Source: an uncultured Rhodopila sp. (GTDB lineage: Bacteria > Pseudomonadota > Alphaproteobacteria > Acetobacterales > Acetobacteraceae). From it: DNA of 64,000 bases. The notes under the pieces were generated by a model. It searched no databases. It had not been told where the DNA came from and saw only the letters and a list, made by a program, of their open reading frames with translations. The DNA is taken from positions 1-64,000 of the forward strand of contig NZ_CAJATU010000141.1 in the NCBI RefSeq assembly GCF_903944925.1, read 5' to 3'. Shown here in pieces: positions 46,097-54,355 of this stretch; the stretch's first letter is position 1; the number at the start of each line of letters is the position of its first letter. The position numbers were made by a program, and so were the translations under genes.

Positions 46097-47278
46097 CTAC
46101 CCCTCCGCCAGGAATGCCATCGCCGCCTCCACGCCACCGCGCCCGTGCGGCACGCCCTCGATTCGCAGCCCCATCTCGATCGCTGCCAGCGCACCCAGCA
46201 GCATCGGTTCGTTCAGATCGCCGAGATGGCCGATACGGAAAATCAGTCCGCTCAGCTTGCCCAGGCCGCCGCCCAGCGAGACGTTGAAGCGTTCGCGTAT
46301 CGTATTGCGCAGAGCATCGCCGGTGAAGCCGTCCGGCATCAGCACCGTGGTCACCGAGTCGGAATACCGCTCGGGCGACAGGCAATACAGCGAGGGCCCG
46401 TTATTCGCCGCCCAGACCCGCACTGCGCGACGCGCCGCCTCCGCAAGGCGGGTGTGGCGGGCATACACGTTGTCCAGCCCCTCCTCCTCCAGCAGCAGCC
46501 GGACCGATTCGCGCAGCCCGTAGATCATGTGCACCGGCACGGTGCCGATAAAGCTCTTCGTGCTGCGTTGCGTCATCATGGTCCAGTCGAAGTAGTAGCG
46601 CGGCAGCTTGGCCGTGCCATGCGCCGCCAGGGCTTTTTCGGACACCCCCGTAAAGCTCATGCCTGTCGGCAGCATCAGGCCTTTCTGGCTGCCGCCGACA
46701 ACGCAATCGATACCCCATTCATCCATGCGGAAATCGAGCGACCCGAGCGAAGAGATCGTGTCCGCCAGGAACAGCGCCGGATGTCCGGCTTCGTCGATTG
46801 CCGCGCGGATCGCCGGCAGCGGCAGTTTCATTCCGGTCAGGGTCTCGTTATGTACCGCGCACACCGCCTTGATGGCATGCCCGGTGTCGGCGGCGAGATG
46901 GCGGCGCACATCGGCGATATCGGCACCGCGCCGCCAGTCGGCTTCCACCAGCCGTACTTCCAGTCCGTGGCTGCGTGCCATCGCGGCCCATTCGTCGGAA
47001 AAATAGCCTGATTCCAGCACCAGGATCGCATCCCCGGGGGACAGCAGGTTGGTCAGGCTGGCCTCCCACGCGCCATGGCCGGAGGCATTGTACATGAACA
47101 GGTGCTGCTCGGTTCGCAGCACCCGCTTCAGCCCGGCGAAGGCGGCTTCGTAGACCGCGACGAAGCCGGGGTCGCTGAAGTCGATGCTGGGGCGGTCCAT
47201 TGCCCGCAGCACGCTGTCGGGAATGTTGGTCGGGCCGGGATTGGCGAAAAAATGCCGCCCGCGGGGTTTTTGCACCAT
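46097..47278 (-). CDS. Alanine/serine-glyoxylate aminotransferase family protein
   Basis: The 393-residue fold-type I PLP enzyme starts with NPGPTNIPDSVLRAMDRPSI and has MYNASGHGAWEASLTNLLSPGD near residue 65, ADTISSLGSLDFRMDEWGID near residue 168 (PLP-ring Asp), and the Schiff-base Lys in GGSQKGLMLPTG near residue 198. FRIGHLGDLNEPM near the end carries the carboxylate-binding Arg. Members convert glyoxylate to glycine using serine or alanine. A serine-cycle role is not supported by other genes here. It lies 44 bases upstream of hicA. Confidence 0.9.
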   Translation of the reverse strand: MVQKPRGRHFFANPGPTNIPDSVLRAMDRPSIDFSDPGFVAVYEAAFAGLKRVLRTEQHLFMYNASGHGAWEASLTNLLSPGDAILVLESGYFSDEWAAMARSHGLEVRLVEADWRRGADIADVRRHLAADTGHAIKAVCAVHNETLTGMKLPLPAIRAAIDEAGHPALFLADTISSLGSLDFRMDEWGIDCVVGGSQKGLMLPTGMSFTGVSEKALAAHGTAKLPRYYFDWTMMTQRSTKSFIGTVPVHMIYGLRESVRLLLEEEGLDNVYARHTRLAEAARRAVRVWAANNGPSLYCLSPERYSDSVTTVLMPDGFTGDALRNTIRERFNVSLGGGLGKLSGLIFRIGHLGDLNEPMLLGALAAIEMGLRIEGVPHGRGGVEAAMAFLAEG

Positions 47279-47660
47279 TCTCTCCTTTGGTCTTCTCCCC
47301 CGTGCTTATACCCCAACCCGGCCCGCCGGCAGCGGATTTCTCGCGGCAGCCTGCATCGCGCCGGTACAAGTAATCGCCGCCGGCAGGACGCCGCCCTGTG
47401 TATTCAATCACGCGCAACTTGACCGAACGGCCCCGCTGTCAGATGCAATTGACGCGCAGCGCCGGATTCCAAGTAACCGCTTTCGTGAACGGAGGCTGCA
47501 TCACCGGTAGGCACTTACGAATTTCTTCAAGGGCCGCCAATGTTCACAAAATACAGCGGTTTTAGTGCACATCTTTGTTAGAATTACAAGTGATGGAACT
47601 TCTGGCGTGCCGCTCTGTTTGCGGATTAGGCTTCACGCGTCTAAAACATGAGGGAATGAC
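47279..47660. other. Intergenic region, nothing coding seen
   Basis: About 380 bases between divergent genes. The right part (47520-47640) is AT-richer and probably holds the promoter of the downstream membrane-protein gene; TAGAAT at about 47578 could be a -10 element. No repeat or RNA gene was recognised. Confidence 0.4.
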
Positions 47661-48263
47661 ATGCCATTCGATGGATTGCTGAAAGCGTATACCGTCGATC
47701 TGAATCGTTGTTCGATCGACGTCTTGCTTGCTTCCCACGGCATCGAAGCAGTGCCTGAGGAGGTTCTCGAGCAACACAAGGCGGAGCAGATTCGTCAGAA
47801 CCCGGCTTCGCTTTTCCACCGACGCCCGCTGCTGCACAGACTGTCGGTACTGGCATCGTGCGGCGCGACGCTCGGGTCGATCGCACTCTTCATGTCCTGC
47901 CAGATCACCCCGCCGTCGAACGCCGCTATCGCCGCGCTCGCGCTGGTCATGGCCTGCCTGATGACAACGGTCGAACTTGTCCTGTTCACTCGGATCAAGC
48001 GGCCGGCGTCGTGGCAGGAAACGCCGCTCAATAAGCAGCAGGCGCAGACTTTACTTCCGCGTCCCGTCCTGGATCTGGTCGAGCGGATCGACGACGGCTC
48101 CAGCGGGGTGAATTTCCTGGTCGGCACCCTGTATCAGGAACATGTCGCGCTCGATCCTTATATCATCGCGGAGAAATACGACCGGGACACGAAGACGACC
48201 ACCCGGGTTTGCCTGGGCATCTGGGATGGCGACCAGATCATCGACATCGCAAGGCAGGTCTGA
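47661..48263 (+). CDS. Hypothetical membrane protein with two hydrophobic helices
   Basis: The 200-residue protein has a soluble N-terminal region (1-60), two hydrophobic helices (about 62-82 and 88-112: LASCGATLGSIALFMSC, AIAALALVMACLMTTVELVL), and a C-terminal domain with RPVLDLVERIDDGSSGVNFL and VCLGIWDGDQIIDI. The N-terminal NRCSIDVLLASHGIEAVPEE and the C-terminal region look conserved but no family is recognised. It is followed by the DUF2382 protein on the same strand, about 200 bases away. Confidence 0.65.
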   Translation: MPFDGLLKAYTVDLNRCSIDVLLASHGIEAVPEEVLEQHKAEQIRQNPASLFHRRPLLHRLSVLASCGATLGSIALFMSCQITPPSNAAIAALALVMACLMTTVELVLFTRIKRPASWQETPLNKQQAQTLLPRPVLDLVERIDDGSSGVNFLVGTLYQEHVALDPYIIAEKYDRDTKTTTRVCLGIWDGDQIIDIARQV

Positions 48264-48462
48264 ACCCGGGGGGCGGCCGGACATGTCCGGCCGCCAGCCT
48301 CCGCACTGCGACATCGCGGCATCTTATTTCCTTCCCTCCGAGCCGCATCGGCATCGTTATCGTCGAACCGGGCGTTCCGATTGACGACATCAAGAGCGCT
48401 GTTGCGATCCATATTGCACCGCACCATGTGCCGCCCGCCGATGATGGCAAGCGGAGAAACAC

Positions 48463-49155
48463 ATGTCATTGAGTTCAGCTAACGTGACGAAGACAGCCTT
48501 CCCGATGTTCGACATGATGCTCGAGATGCAGCGCATCGGCCTCCGGGCGATGTCGATATACCAGCCGATCGGCTCTGCCTTCCTGGAATCCGCGAAGAGT
48601 GCCGAACGGCTGCGGGGATCGGCCTTTGCCGCCGGGCGCGCTCAGGGTGACACCAAGACCGAGCAGGTCGTCGCTATCGGCGAGGAAGTCCTGAACGTCG
48701 GCACCCGCACCGTGCCGGGGAAGACCACGCGGGTGCGTCGTCTGGTTGTCGAAACGCCCGTGGAGAAAGAGGTCACGCTGCATACCGAGACGGTCGTGGT
48801 GGAACGGCGCCAGCCGATCGCCAACATCGGCCAGAACGTTCTGACCGAGGTGACGGTCGAAATGTCCGATTCGAACGAGGTGCCGGTGATTTCGAAGTCC
48901 GTGCACCTTGTCGAGGAGGTTTTGTTGCGCAAGGAGGTTACCGCGCGCACCGAGACGATCCGCGACACGGTCAAGCGTGACACGCTGGAAATCGAGGAGC
49001 CGTCGCAACTGCCGGTGCCGTTCAATGCGGCGAAGCAACAGGACGAGCGGAAGCGCGATGAAAAGCGGGCCAATGAGGCGCGGGAGAAGAAGCAGGCGAT
49101 CGTGCCGGTGCCGGCTGAAACCGAAGGCGGCGACGCCAGGCGCCAGCCGCATTAG
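48463..49155 (+). CDS. DUF2382 (YsnF/AvaK-type) stress protein with phasin-like N-terminus
   Basis: The 230-residue protein has an N-terminal helical stretch (1-60: FDMMLEMQRIGLRAMSIYQP and ESAKSAERLRGSAF), resembling phasin/granule-associated helices, then a DUF2382 domain (about 65-180) with the repeating VGTRTVPGKTTRVRRLVVE, VEKEVTLHTETVVVERR and EVLLRKEVTARTETIRDTVK strands, and a highly charged C-terminus. DUF2382 proteins are linked to envelope or osmotic stress in several phyla. A strong terminator follows at 49215-49244. The ATG is preceded by GGAG. Confidence 0.82.
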   Translation: MSLSSANVTKTAFPMFDMMLEMQRIGLRAMSIYQPIGSAFLESAKSAERLRGSAFAAGRAQGDTKTEQVVAIGEEVLNVGTRTVPGKTTRVRRLVVETPVEKEVTLHTETVVVERRQPIANIGQNVLTEVTVEMSDSNEVPVISKSVHLVEEVLLRKEVTARTETIRDTVKRDTLEIEEPSQLPVPFNAAKQQDERKRDEKRANEAREKKQAIVPVPAETEGGDARRQPH

Positions 49156-49214
49156 GCTCGCTCACCGCTAACCCGGATGCCGCCCCGCGGCCATCCGGTC
49201 AGGCTTTCGAAACC

Positions 49215-49244
49215 AAAGGCTCCGGGCCGCCGCCCGGAGCCTTT
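49215..49244. terminator. Strong bidirectional stem-loop terminator
   Basis: A perfect 13-bp stem AAAGGCTCCGGGC / GCCCGGAGCCTTT with loop CGCC, flanked by A-rich sequence on the left and TTTGTGT on the right. It lies between the convergent DUF2382 gene and the Rap1a-like gene and can end transcripts from both directions. Confidence 0.8.
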
Positions 49245-49257
49245 GTGTGCTTTATAA

Positions 49258-49623
49258 CTACCTGCAGGGAAACCGTTCGCCCAGGAACCGGAACAACCCT
49301 TCAAACGGCGGCAGGGTCCGGCGTTCGGGATTCGCACGCACCCAACTCGCGAATTCATTCAGCGTCGCCGTGCGGCTCGGCGGCGGCGACGGGAAGCAGA
49401 AAGGCTTTCTGTCCCCGGCATGCGCCAACTCCAGATCGACCGCCGCCTGGGCGAAGCCATGGCAGTAATTGATCTTGGCATCCGCCTCCGGCGCCCGTGG
49501 ATTGGCACCGCACAGTTCCGCCAGGTCGCCGGCCGACCTGACGTGCAGGGCGACCGGTTCGGCGGACCACGCCGGCAGCGACAGCGCCACGCCGGCGAGA
49601 ACAAGTAGGACGGGTCTCATCAT
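49258..49623 (-). CDS. Secreted Rap1a/Tai-like protein, copy 1
   Basis: A 121-residue protein with a signal peptide (MMRPVLLVLAGVALSLPAWSA). The mature part has LAELCGANPRAPEADAKINY, CHGFAQAAVDLEL and FCFPSPPPSRTATLNEFASW, ending FRFLGERFPC. This resembles the Rap1a/Tai immunity family (PF18602): small helical periplasmic proteins with paired cysteines, some of which neutralise type VI secretion peptidoglycan amidases. The copy encoded next to it is about half identical. ATG at 49623 has GGAG upstream. No T6SS genes are in view. Confidence 0.75.
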   Translation of the reverse strand: MMRPVLLVLAGVALSLPAWSAEPVALHVRSAGDLAELCGANPRAPEADAKINYCHGFAQAAVDLELAHAGDRKPFCFPSPPPSRTATLNEFASWVRANPERRTLPPFEGLFRFLGERFPCR

Positions 49624-49666
49624 TCGGAAAAGTCTCCAGCCACGGATTGCCTCAAGGTCCAGCAAA

Positions 49667-50035
49667 CTACTTGCAGGGATATTGCTCGGCCAGGAACTTG
49701 AACAGCGCCTCGGTTGACGGCGACCCGGCGCGGTCCGGCGCGGCCTTCACCCAGGCGGCGAACTGGCTCATGGTCTTGGCGCGCGACGGGGTCGGCGTCG
49801 GGAAGCAGAACGGCTTCTTGTCCCCGGCATGGCCGAGTTCGACGCTGATCGCCCCCTGCGCGAAGCCGCGGCAGAAGTTCACCTTCGCATCCGCTCCGGG
49901 CTTCATCGGCTGTGCCGTGCACAACTCCGCCAGTTGGCCCGCCGTGTTGGCGGCCAGGCTGACCGGCTGGGCCGCCCGGGCGCCGGCAACAGCCACGCCG
50001 GAAGCCAGTGCCGCAAGGACCAGAAAACGCTTCAT
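49667..50035 (-). CDS. Secreted Rap1a/Tai-like protein, copy 2
   Basis: A 122-residue paralogue of the adjacent gene with the same plan: signal peptide MKRFLVLAALASGVAVAGAR, then LAELCTAQPMKPGADAKVNF, CRGFAQGAISVELGHAGDKK, FCFPTPTPSRAKTMSQFAAW and FKFLAEQYPCK. Cysteine spacing is the same as in copy 1. Tandem duplication, or capture of related immunity genes, explains the pair. It is 23 bases downstream of queC on the same strand, so queC-copy2-copy1 may be one transcript. Confidence 0.75.
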   Translation of the reverse strand: MKRFLVLAALASGVAVAGARAAQPVSLAANTAGQLAELCTAQPMKPGADAKVNFCRGFAQGAISVELGHAGDKKPFCFPTPTPSRAKTMSQFAAWVKAAPDRAGSPSTEALFKFLAEQYPCK

Positions 50036-50058
50036 CAAACAGACTCCATCAGAACAGG

Positions 50059-50772
50059 TCAGGCCGAGGGACTGCCCGCCGCCACCCAACGCTCCCAGCC
50101 CTGGGCGCGCAACTGGCAGGCCGGGCACGTCCCGCAGCCGAATCCCCACACATGCCGATCGGCTCGGTTGCCCAGATAGCAGGTATGGGTTCGTTCGAGA
50201 ATGACATCCACAAGGATCTGTCCGCCGAGCCGCTTCGCCAGCGCCCAGGTCGCCGCCTTGTCCCGCCACATCAGCGGAGTCTCCAGCACGAAGCGCCGCT
50301 GCATCCCCAGGTTCAGCGCCAGTTGCATCGCCTTGACGGTGTCGTCGCGGCAGTCCGGGTAGCCCGAGTAGTCCGTCTCGCACACCCCGGCGACGATGCG
50401 GCGCAGGCCGCGGCGATAGGCGATGGCGGCGGCGCAGGTCAGGAACAGCAGGTTGCGGCCGGGCACGAAGGTATTCGGCAGGCCGCCCTGCCCCATCTCG
50501 ATGGCGATGTCCGCGGTCATCGCCGTCTCGCCCAGCCCGGCGATCGTCGCGGTCAGCTCGACCACGTGGTCGTCTCCCAGCCGCTCATTCGCCAGAGCCT
50601 GCCGCACCGGCTCGCGGCACTCCAGCTCGATCGCGTGCCGCTGGCCGTAGCGGAAGCCGACGGTTTCGACCCGCGGATAGCGCGCCAGCGCCCAGGCCAG
50701 GCAGGTGGCGGAATCCTGGCCGCCGGAGAACAGCACCAGCGCGGCGTCTTCGGTCTGTCCGGGTTGCGTCAT
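50059..50772 (-). CDS. queC: 7-cyano-7-deazaguanine synthase
   Basis: The 237-residue enzyme converts 7-carboxy-7-deazaguanine to preQ0 for queuosine-modified tRNA. It has the PP-loop [17 protein letters not shown] at residues 12-28, [12 protein letters not shown] near residue 105, and the C-terminal zinc cysteines in [19 protein letters not shown] near residue 208. The [15 protein letters not shown] segment precedes them. Other queuosine genes (queD, queE) are not nearby. It is divergent from moeB. Confidence 0.95.
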   Translation of the reverse strand: MTQPGQTEDAALVLFSGGQDSATCLAWALARYPRVETVGFRYGQRHAIELECREPVRQALANERLGDDHVVELTATIAGLGETAMTADIAIEMGQGGLPNTFVPGRNLLFLTCAAAIAYRRGLRRIVAGVCETDYSGYPDCRDDTVKAMQLALNLGMQRRFVLETPLMWRDKAATWALAKRLGGQILVDVILERTHTCYLGNRADRHVWGFGCGTCPACQLRAQGWERWVAAGSPSA

Positions 50773-50816
50773 CGCGCCTCTGTTCCGCTCGATTGGGTCA
50801 TCCTATCATCAGAAAC

Positions 50817-51635
50817 ATGGACCTTGATTTTTCGGAAGACGAAATCCAGCGCTACTCCCGGCACATCCTGTTGCGGGAAGTCGGCGGTACCGGCCAGGCG
50901 AGGCTGAAGGCGGCGCGGGTGCTGGTCATCGGCGCCGGTGGGCTGGGTTCGCCGCTGATGCTGTACCTGGCGGCGGCGGGTGTCGGCACCATCGGCATCG
51001 TCGATGACGACCGGGTGGAGCTGTCCAACCTGCAGCGCCAGGTGGCGCACACGACGGACCGCATCGGCATGGCGAAGGTGGCCTCGGCGGCGCGGGCGGG
51101 CACGGACATCAATCCCGCGCTGCGCGTCGAGGCGCACGAAACACGGCTGAGCGCGGCCAACGCGCTCGACCTGGTCAGCCGCTACGACATCGTCTGCGAC
51201 GGCACCGACAATTTCGCCACCAGGTTCCTGGTCTCTGATGCCTGCGTGCTGGCGCAGCGCACCCTGGTCTCCGCCGCGGTGCTGCGGTTCGAGGGCCAGC
51301 TTTCGGTCTTCAAGCCGCATGCGGGCGGCCCGTGCTACCGCTGCCTCTATCCGGAGCCGCCGCCCGACGGCGTGGTGCCGGCGTGCAGCGAGGCCGGCGT
51401 GTTGGGCGCGGTGACCGGCGTCATGGGCACCTTGCAGGCGACCGAGGTGCTGAAGGAGATCCTCGGCATCGGCGAGTCCCTGTCCGGGCGGTTGCTGGTG
51501 TGGGACGCGCTGGACACGCGGTTCCGCACCATCAGGCTGAAACCCGATCCGGACTGCGCCTCATGCGGACCGGGGCGGACGATCGGCGATCTGAGCGCGC
51601 ACGGCGTGCCGGCGGGGCCTGCCTGTGCCGCCTGA
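50817..51635 (+). CDS. moeB: MoeB/ThiF-type adenylyltransferase
   Basis: The 272-residue E1-like enzyme adenylates the C-terminus of a ubiquitin-fold sulfur carrier such as MoaD or ThiS. It shows YSRHILLREVGGTGQARL at the N-terminus, the nucleotide-binding VLVIGAGGLGSPLMLYLAAA near residue 36, VDDDRVELSNLQRQVAH near residue 62, and CDGTDNFATRFLV near residue 123. Zinc cysteines are in CYRCLYP near residue 165 and CASCGPG near residue 249. There is no rhodanese domain. The ATG at 50817 gives the family N-terminus. Its 3' end overlaps the DsrE-like gene by 11 bases. Confidence 0.92.
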   Translation: MDLDFSEDEIQRYSRHILLREVGGTGQARLKAARVLVIGAGGLGSPLMLYLAAAGVGTIGIVDDDRVELSNLQRQVAHTTDRIGMAKVASAARAGTDINPALRVEAHETRLSAANALDLVSRYDIVCDGTDNFATRFLVSDACVLAQRTLVSAAVLRFEGQLSVFKPHAGGPCYRCLYPEPPPDGVVPACSEAGVLGAVTGVMGTLQATEVLKEILGIGESLSGRLLVWDALDTRFRTIRLKPDPDCASCGPGRTIGDLSAHGVPAGPACAA

Positions 51636-52005
51636 ACCGCTCGGCGTGCTGCTGCTGTCGGGCGCGCATGACCGGGCGCATTATGCTTTCGTTGTCGCCT
51701 CCGGCGCGGCGGCGCTGGGGCGGCGCGTCGTGCTGTTCGCCAGCAACGGCGGCTGCCATGCGCTCTGCCGCAATTGGTCGTCGCTGTCGGACGCCGGACG
51801 GGATGCGGTGATCCAGGCCAGGGGTGTTGCCGGTCTGGACGTGTTGCGTGACGCCTGTCTGGACATGCAGGTCCGGATGATTGCCTGCGAGGCGGGCCTG
51901 CGCGCCGAAGCGCTGGACCCGGGCTTGCTGCTGCCCGGGGTCGAAACGGCGGGCATCGCGACCTTTCTGGAAGCCGTCGGGACCGGGCGGATCATCACGA
52001 TCTGA
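51625..52005 (+). CDS. DsrE family protein, GTG start within moeB
   Basis: The 126-residue protein has the DsrE/DsrF/YchN alpha-beta fold: LGVLLLSGAHDRAHYAFVVA near the N-terminus, GRRVVLFASNGGCHALCRNW near residue 31, and MQVRMIACEAGLRAEALDPG near residue 82 with a Cys in the usual sulfur-carrier position. DsrE proteins often relay sulfur or take part in thiol redox. Translation begins at GTG 51625, inside the last codons of moeB, implying coupling. Association of a sulfur relay protein with an E1-type sulfur-activating enzyme fits. Confidence 0.8.
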   Translation: MPPEPLGVLLLSGAHDRAHYAFVVASGAAALGRRVVLFASNGGCHALCRNWSSLSDAGRDAVIQARGVAGLDVLRDACLDMQVRMIACEAGLRAEALDPGLLLPGVETAGIATFLEAVGTGRIITI

Positions 52006-52060
52006 AGCCAGGGCCAGCCAGCCCTTGACCCGATTCGGGGAGACTTGGTACGGGTGCGTC

Positions 52061-52825
52061 ATGACGAATTTCAGCCGGATTGTTGTTCATGTCGCGTCGC
52101 TGGTTGCCCTGGCGGCTGGCTCCGCCCGGGCGCAGACCGGCACGTTGCAGGTTCCCGCTCACCCGGCGGTGGATCAGCCGGTGAAGCCGCCCGCGGCGGC
52201 GCCCCGGCAGGCTGTGCGCGAGTCGGGCAAGACTCCGGTCGTGCCGCCGCACGGGCCAACCCATCCGCACAAGCCGGCGGTGGCGGCAACCGGCAAGCCG
52301 CCGCCGAAGCCCGAACCGGCTCCGGCGCCCGCCGCTCCCGCGCCGCCCGAAACGCAGGCGCCGGCGGCCGAGAAACTGGCGGATCCGGAGAAGCCCGAGG
52401 GCGGCCCGGCGAAACTGCCGCGCTTCGCCTCCTTGCGGTCCGATGAGGTGAACATGCGCGCCGGCCCCGGACTGCGCTACCGCATCGACTGGGTCTACAA
52501 GCGCCGCGACCTGCCGGTCGAGATCATGCGCGAGTTCGACGTCTGGCGCTGGGTGCGCGACGCCGACGGGATCGAGGGCTGGATGCAGCAGGCGACGCTG
52601 ATGGGCCGCCGCAGCTTCATTGTGCAGAAGGCGGATGCGACCCTGCGGTCGGAAGCGAATGACACCGCCGCCGCGGTGGCGATCTTCAAGCCCGGGGTCA
52701 TCGGCCGGATCAGATCCTGCGAGGCGTCGTCCGACTGGTGCAACGTACAGAGCGGGTCGTATCGCGGTTACTTGAAGCGCGAGCAGTTCTGGGGGGTTTT
52801 TCCCGGTGAGGCTGTGAATCCTTGA
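52061..52825 (+). CDS. Secreted SH3-domain protein
   Basis: A 254-residue protein with a signal peptide (VVHVASLVALAAGSARA, cleaved near residue 24), a long Pro/Ala/Lys-rich linker (30-120) and two SH3b-like domains: EVNMRAGPGLRYRIDWVYKR near residue 128 with WVRDADGIEGWMQQATL, and a second half containing IIGRIRS...CEASSDWCNVQSGSYRG. Related to alphaproteobacterial SH3 proteins that bind peptidoglycan; no enzyme domain. The gene is 56 bases after the dsrE-like gene on the same strand. Confidence 0.82.
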   Translation: MTNFSRIVVHVASLVALAAGSARAQTGTLQVPAHPAVDQPVKPPAAAPRQAVRESGKTPVVPPHGPTHPHKPAVAATGKPPPKPEPAPAPAAPAPPETQAPAAEKLADPEKPEGGPAKLPRFASLRSDEVNMRAGPGLRYRIDWVYKRRDLPVEIMREFDVWRWVRDADGIEGWMQQATLMGRRSFIVQKADATLRSEANDTAAAVAIFKPGVIGRIRSCEASSDWCNVQSGSYRGYLKREQFWGVFPGEAVNP

Positions 52826-52850
52826 CTGCGACGGCGTGTATGGTTTCCAG

Positions 52851-52876
52851 TTCACGTTCATTCACGAATATTCACG
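52851..52876 (+). promoter_or_regulatory. Three TTCACG hexamers spaced exactly 10 bp apart
   Basis: TTCACG occurs at 52851, 52861 and 52871, so all three face the same side of the helix. A related ATCACG lies at 52892. This is 120-145 bases upstream of the receiver-like protein gene. Such phased direct repeats are typical of response-regulator or other activator binding sites. The regulator is unknown. Confidence 0.4.
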
Positions 52877-52997
52877 ACGAAATGTCGTAAGATCACGTAA
52901 AACTTTGCTTACCTTGGCTATTATTAGGCTTTGTAAATCACCACACTGTGACGGTCTTGCTCACCATTCCAGCTCCGACCGTAGAAGGCAGATTTGC

Positions 52998-53468
52998 ATG
53001 AACATGATGAACTCCGCGGCCGCACTCCGCGAACAAGGTTTCCTGAGCGCCCTAGCCTCCGCCTGCCAGGGCGTTGTCGTACTGGTTAGCGACGATCCCG
53101 CTATCGCAGCGAAACTGGAACCGGTCTGCGCCTTCCTGGAACTCAAAACCGAGTGTGTCTCATCGGGCCAGGATCTGCTGACACTGCTGCGCGCGCAGCA
53201 GCCGATCGCCGTCATCAGCGATGTCGAAGGCGACGAGCAGGACGGTTTCCACACCATGAAAGTGGTCGCCGACTATCACCGCGACCTGCCGGTTTTCATG
53301 CTGACAGATGGCGATCCAATCCTGGCGGGCGCCACCGATGCGATGCAGGAGGTGTGCGGTTTGACTTCGGTCGCGCAGTCGAGCGGTGCACCGCTGGCCG
53401 GAGAACTTGTCGGCTTTCTGTTCGGCGCCGGCCGGCGGGCGGGCTGCATGCGTTTGGTGCCGATTTGA
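52998..53468 (+). CDS. Degenerate receiver-like (CheY-fold) protein
   Basis: The 156-residue protein has a receiver-like fold: VVVLVSDDPAIAAKLEPVCA near residue 26 (acidic pair), ISDVEGDEQDGFHTMKVVA near residue 74 (putative phospho-Asp), and VFMLTDGDPILAG near residue 98 (the conserved Thr position). The Lys that normally follows the fifth strand is absent: the stretch reads LTSVAQSSG. No output domain is present. The ATG at 52998 was chosen for domain register. It may bind a partner without phosphorylation. AT-rich upstream DNA carries the phased TTCACG repeats. Confidence 0.7.
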   Translation: MNMMNSAAALREQGFLSALASACQGVVVLVSDDPAIAAKLEPVCAFLELKTECVSSGQDLLTLLRAQQPIAVISDVEGDEQDGFHTMKVVADYHRDLPVFMLTDGDPILAGATDAMQEVCGLTSVAQSSGAPLAGELVGFLFGAGRRAGCMRLVPI

Positions 53469-53503
53469 ACCGGCAAGAAAATCGTAACATCACACAAATG
53501 TGT

Positions 53504-54355
53504 TCAGTCGAGGTGATCCAATCCAATATCCAGCACCGTGGCGCTGTGCGTCAACCAGCCGACTGACAGCAGATCCACGCCGCTCGCGGCTATCGCCGCA
53601 GCGGTGTCGGGCCTGATGCGGCCCGAGGCTTCGGTAATCGCGCGGCCGTCCACCATGCCGACGGCCTGACGCAGCATCTCGGGATCCATGTTATCCAGCA
53701 GCACGGCATCGACCTTCAGCGCCAGCGCCTGCTGCAACTGGTCCAGGGTATCGACCTCCAGCTCGATCTTCACCAGGTGACCAACGGCTGCCCGCGCCCG
53801 TTCGACCGCCGCGCGCACCCCGCCGGCGATGGCGACGTGGTTGTCCTTGATCAGCACGGCGTCATCCAGACCGAACCGGTGGTTTGAGCCGCCGCCCACC
53901 CGCACCGCGTATTTCTGTGCGAAGCGCAGCCCCGGCATCGTCTTGCGGGTGCAGCACACCTGCGCCCGGGTGCCGGCGATGGCATCGGCGATGCCGCGCG
54001 TGCCGGATGCCACGCCGCTCAAGTGACTCAGAAAGTTGAGCGCCGTCCGCTCCGCAGTCAGGATGCCGCGGGCGGGACCGCTGACCGTGGCGATCAGATC
54101 GCCGGGCGCAAGGCGGCTGCCGTCCGGCAACGCCAGGTCGAACGAAATCGTCGGGTCAATCAGCCGGAACGCAATGGCGGCGAAGTCCAGCCCGGCGACC
54201 ATGCCGGCCTGCCTCGCCACCAGCGCACACCGAGTGGTCACGCCGGCCGGGACGATGGCATCAGTGGTCAGGTCGCCGGCGCGACCGAGATCCTCCAGCA
54301 GCGCGGCACGCACCGCCGGTTCGATCATGATCGCCGGCAAGGGAGAAACGGCCAT
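53504..54355 (-). CDS. nadC: Nicotinate-nucleotide pyrophosphorylase (carboxylating)
   Basis: The 283-residue enzyme (quinolinate phosphoribosyltransferase) makes nicotinate mononucleotide from quinolinate and PRPP. Motifs include [17 protein letters not shown] near residue 16, [16 protein letters not shown] near residue 98, [20 protein letters not shown] near residue 127, [20 protein letters not shown] and [12 protein letters not shown] near residue 190. Its ATG overlaps the nadA stop by one base (TGATG), so nadA-nadC are translationally coupled. nadB is not in the operon or window. Confidence 0.96.
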   Translation of the reverse strand: MAVSPLPAIMIEPAVRAALLEDLGRAGDLTTDAIVPAGVTTRCALVARQAGMVAGLDFAAIAFRLIDPTISFDLALPDGSRLAPGDLIATVSGPARGILTAERTALNFLSHLSGVASGTRGIADAIAGTRAQVCCTRKTMPGLRFAQKYAVRVGGGSNHRFGLDDAVLIKDNHVAIAGGVRAAVERARAAVGHLVKIELEVDTLDQLQQALALKVDAVLLDNMDPEMLRQAVGMVDGRAITEASGRIRPDTAAAIAASGVDLLSVGWLTHSATVLDIGLDHLD

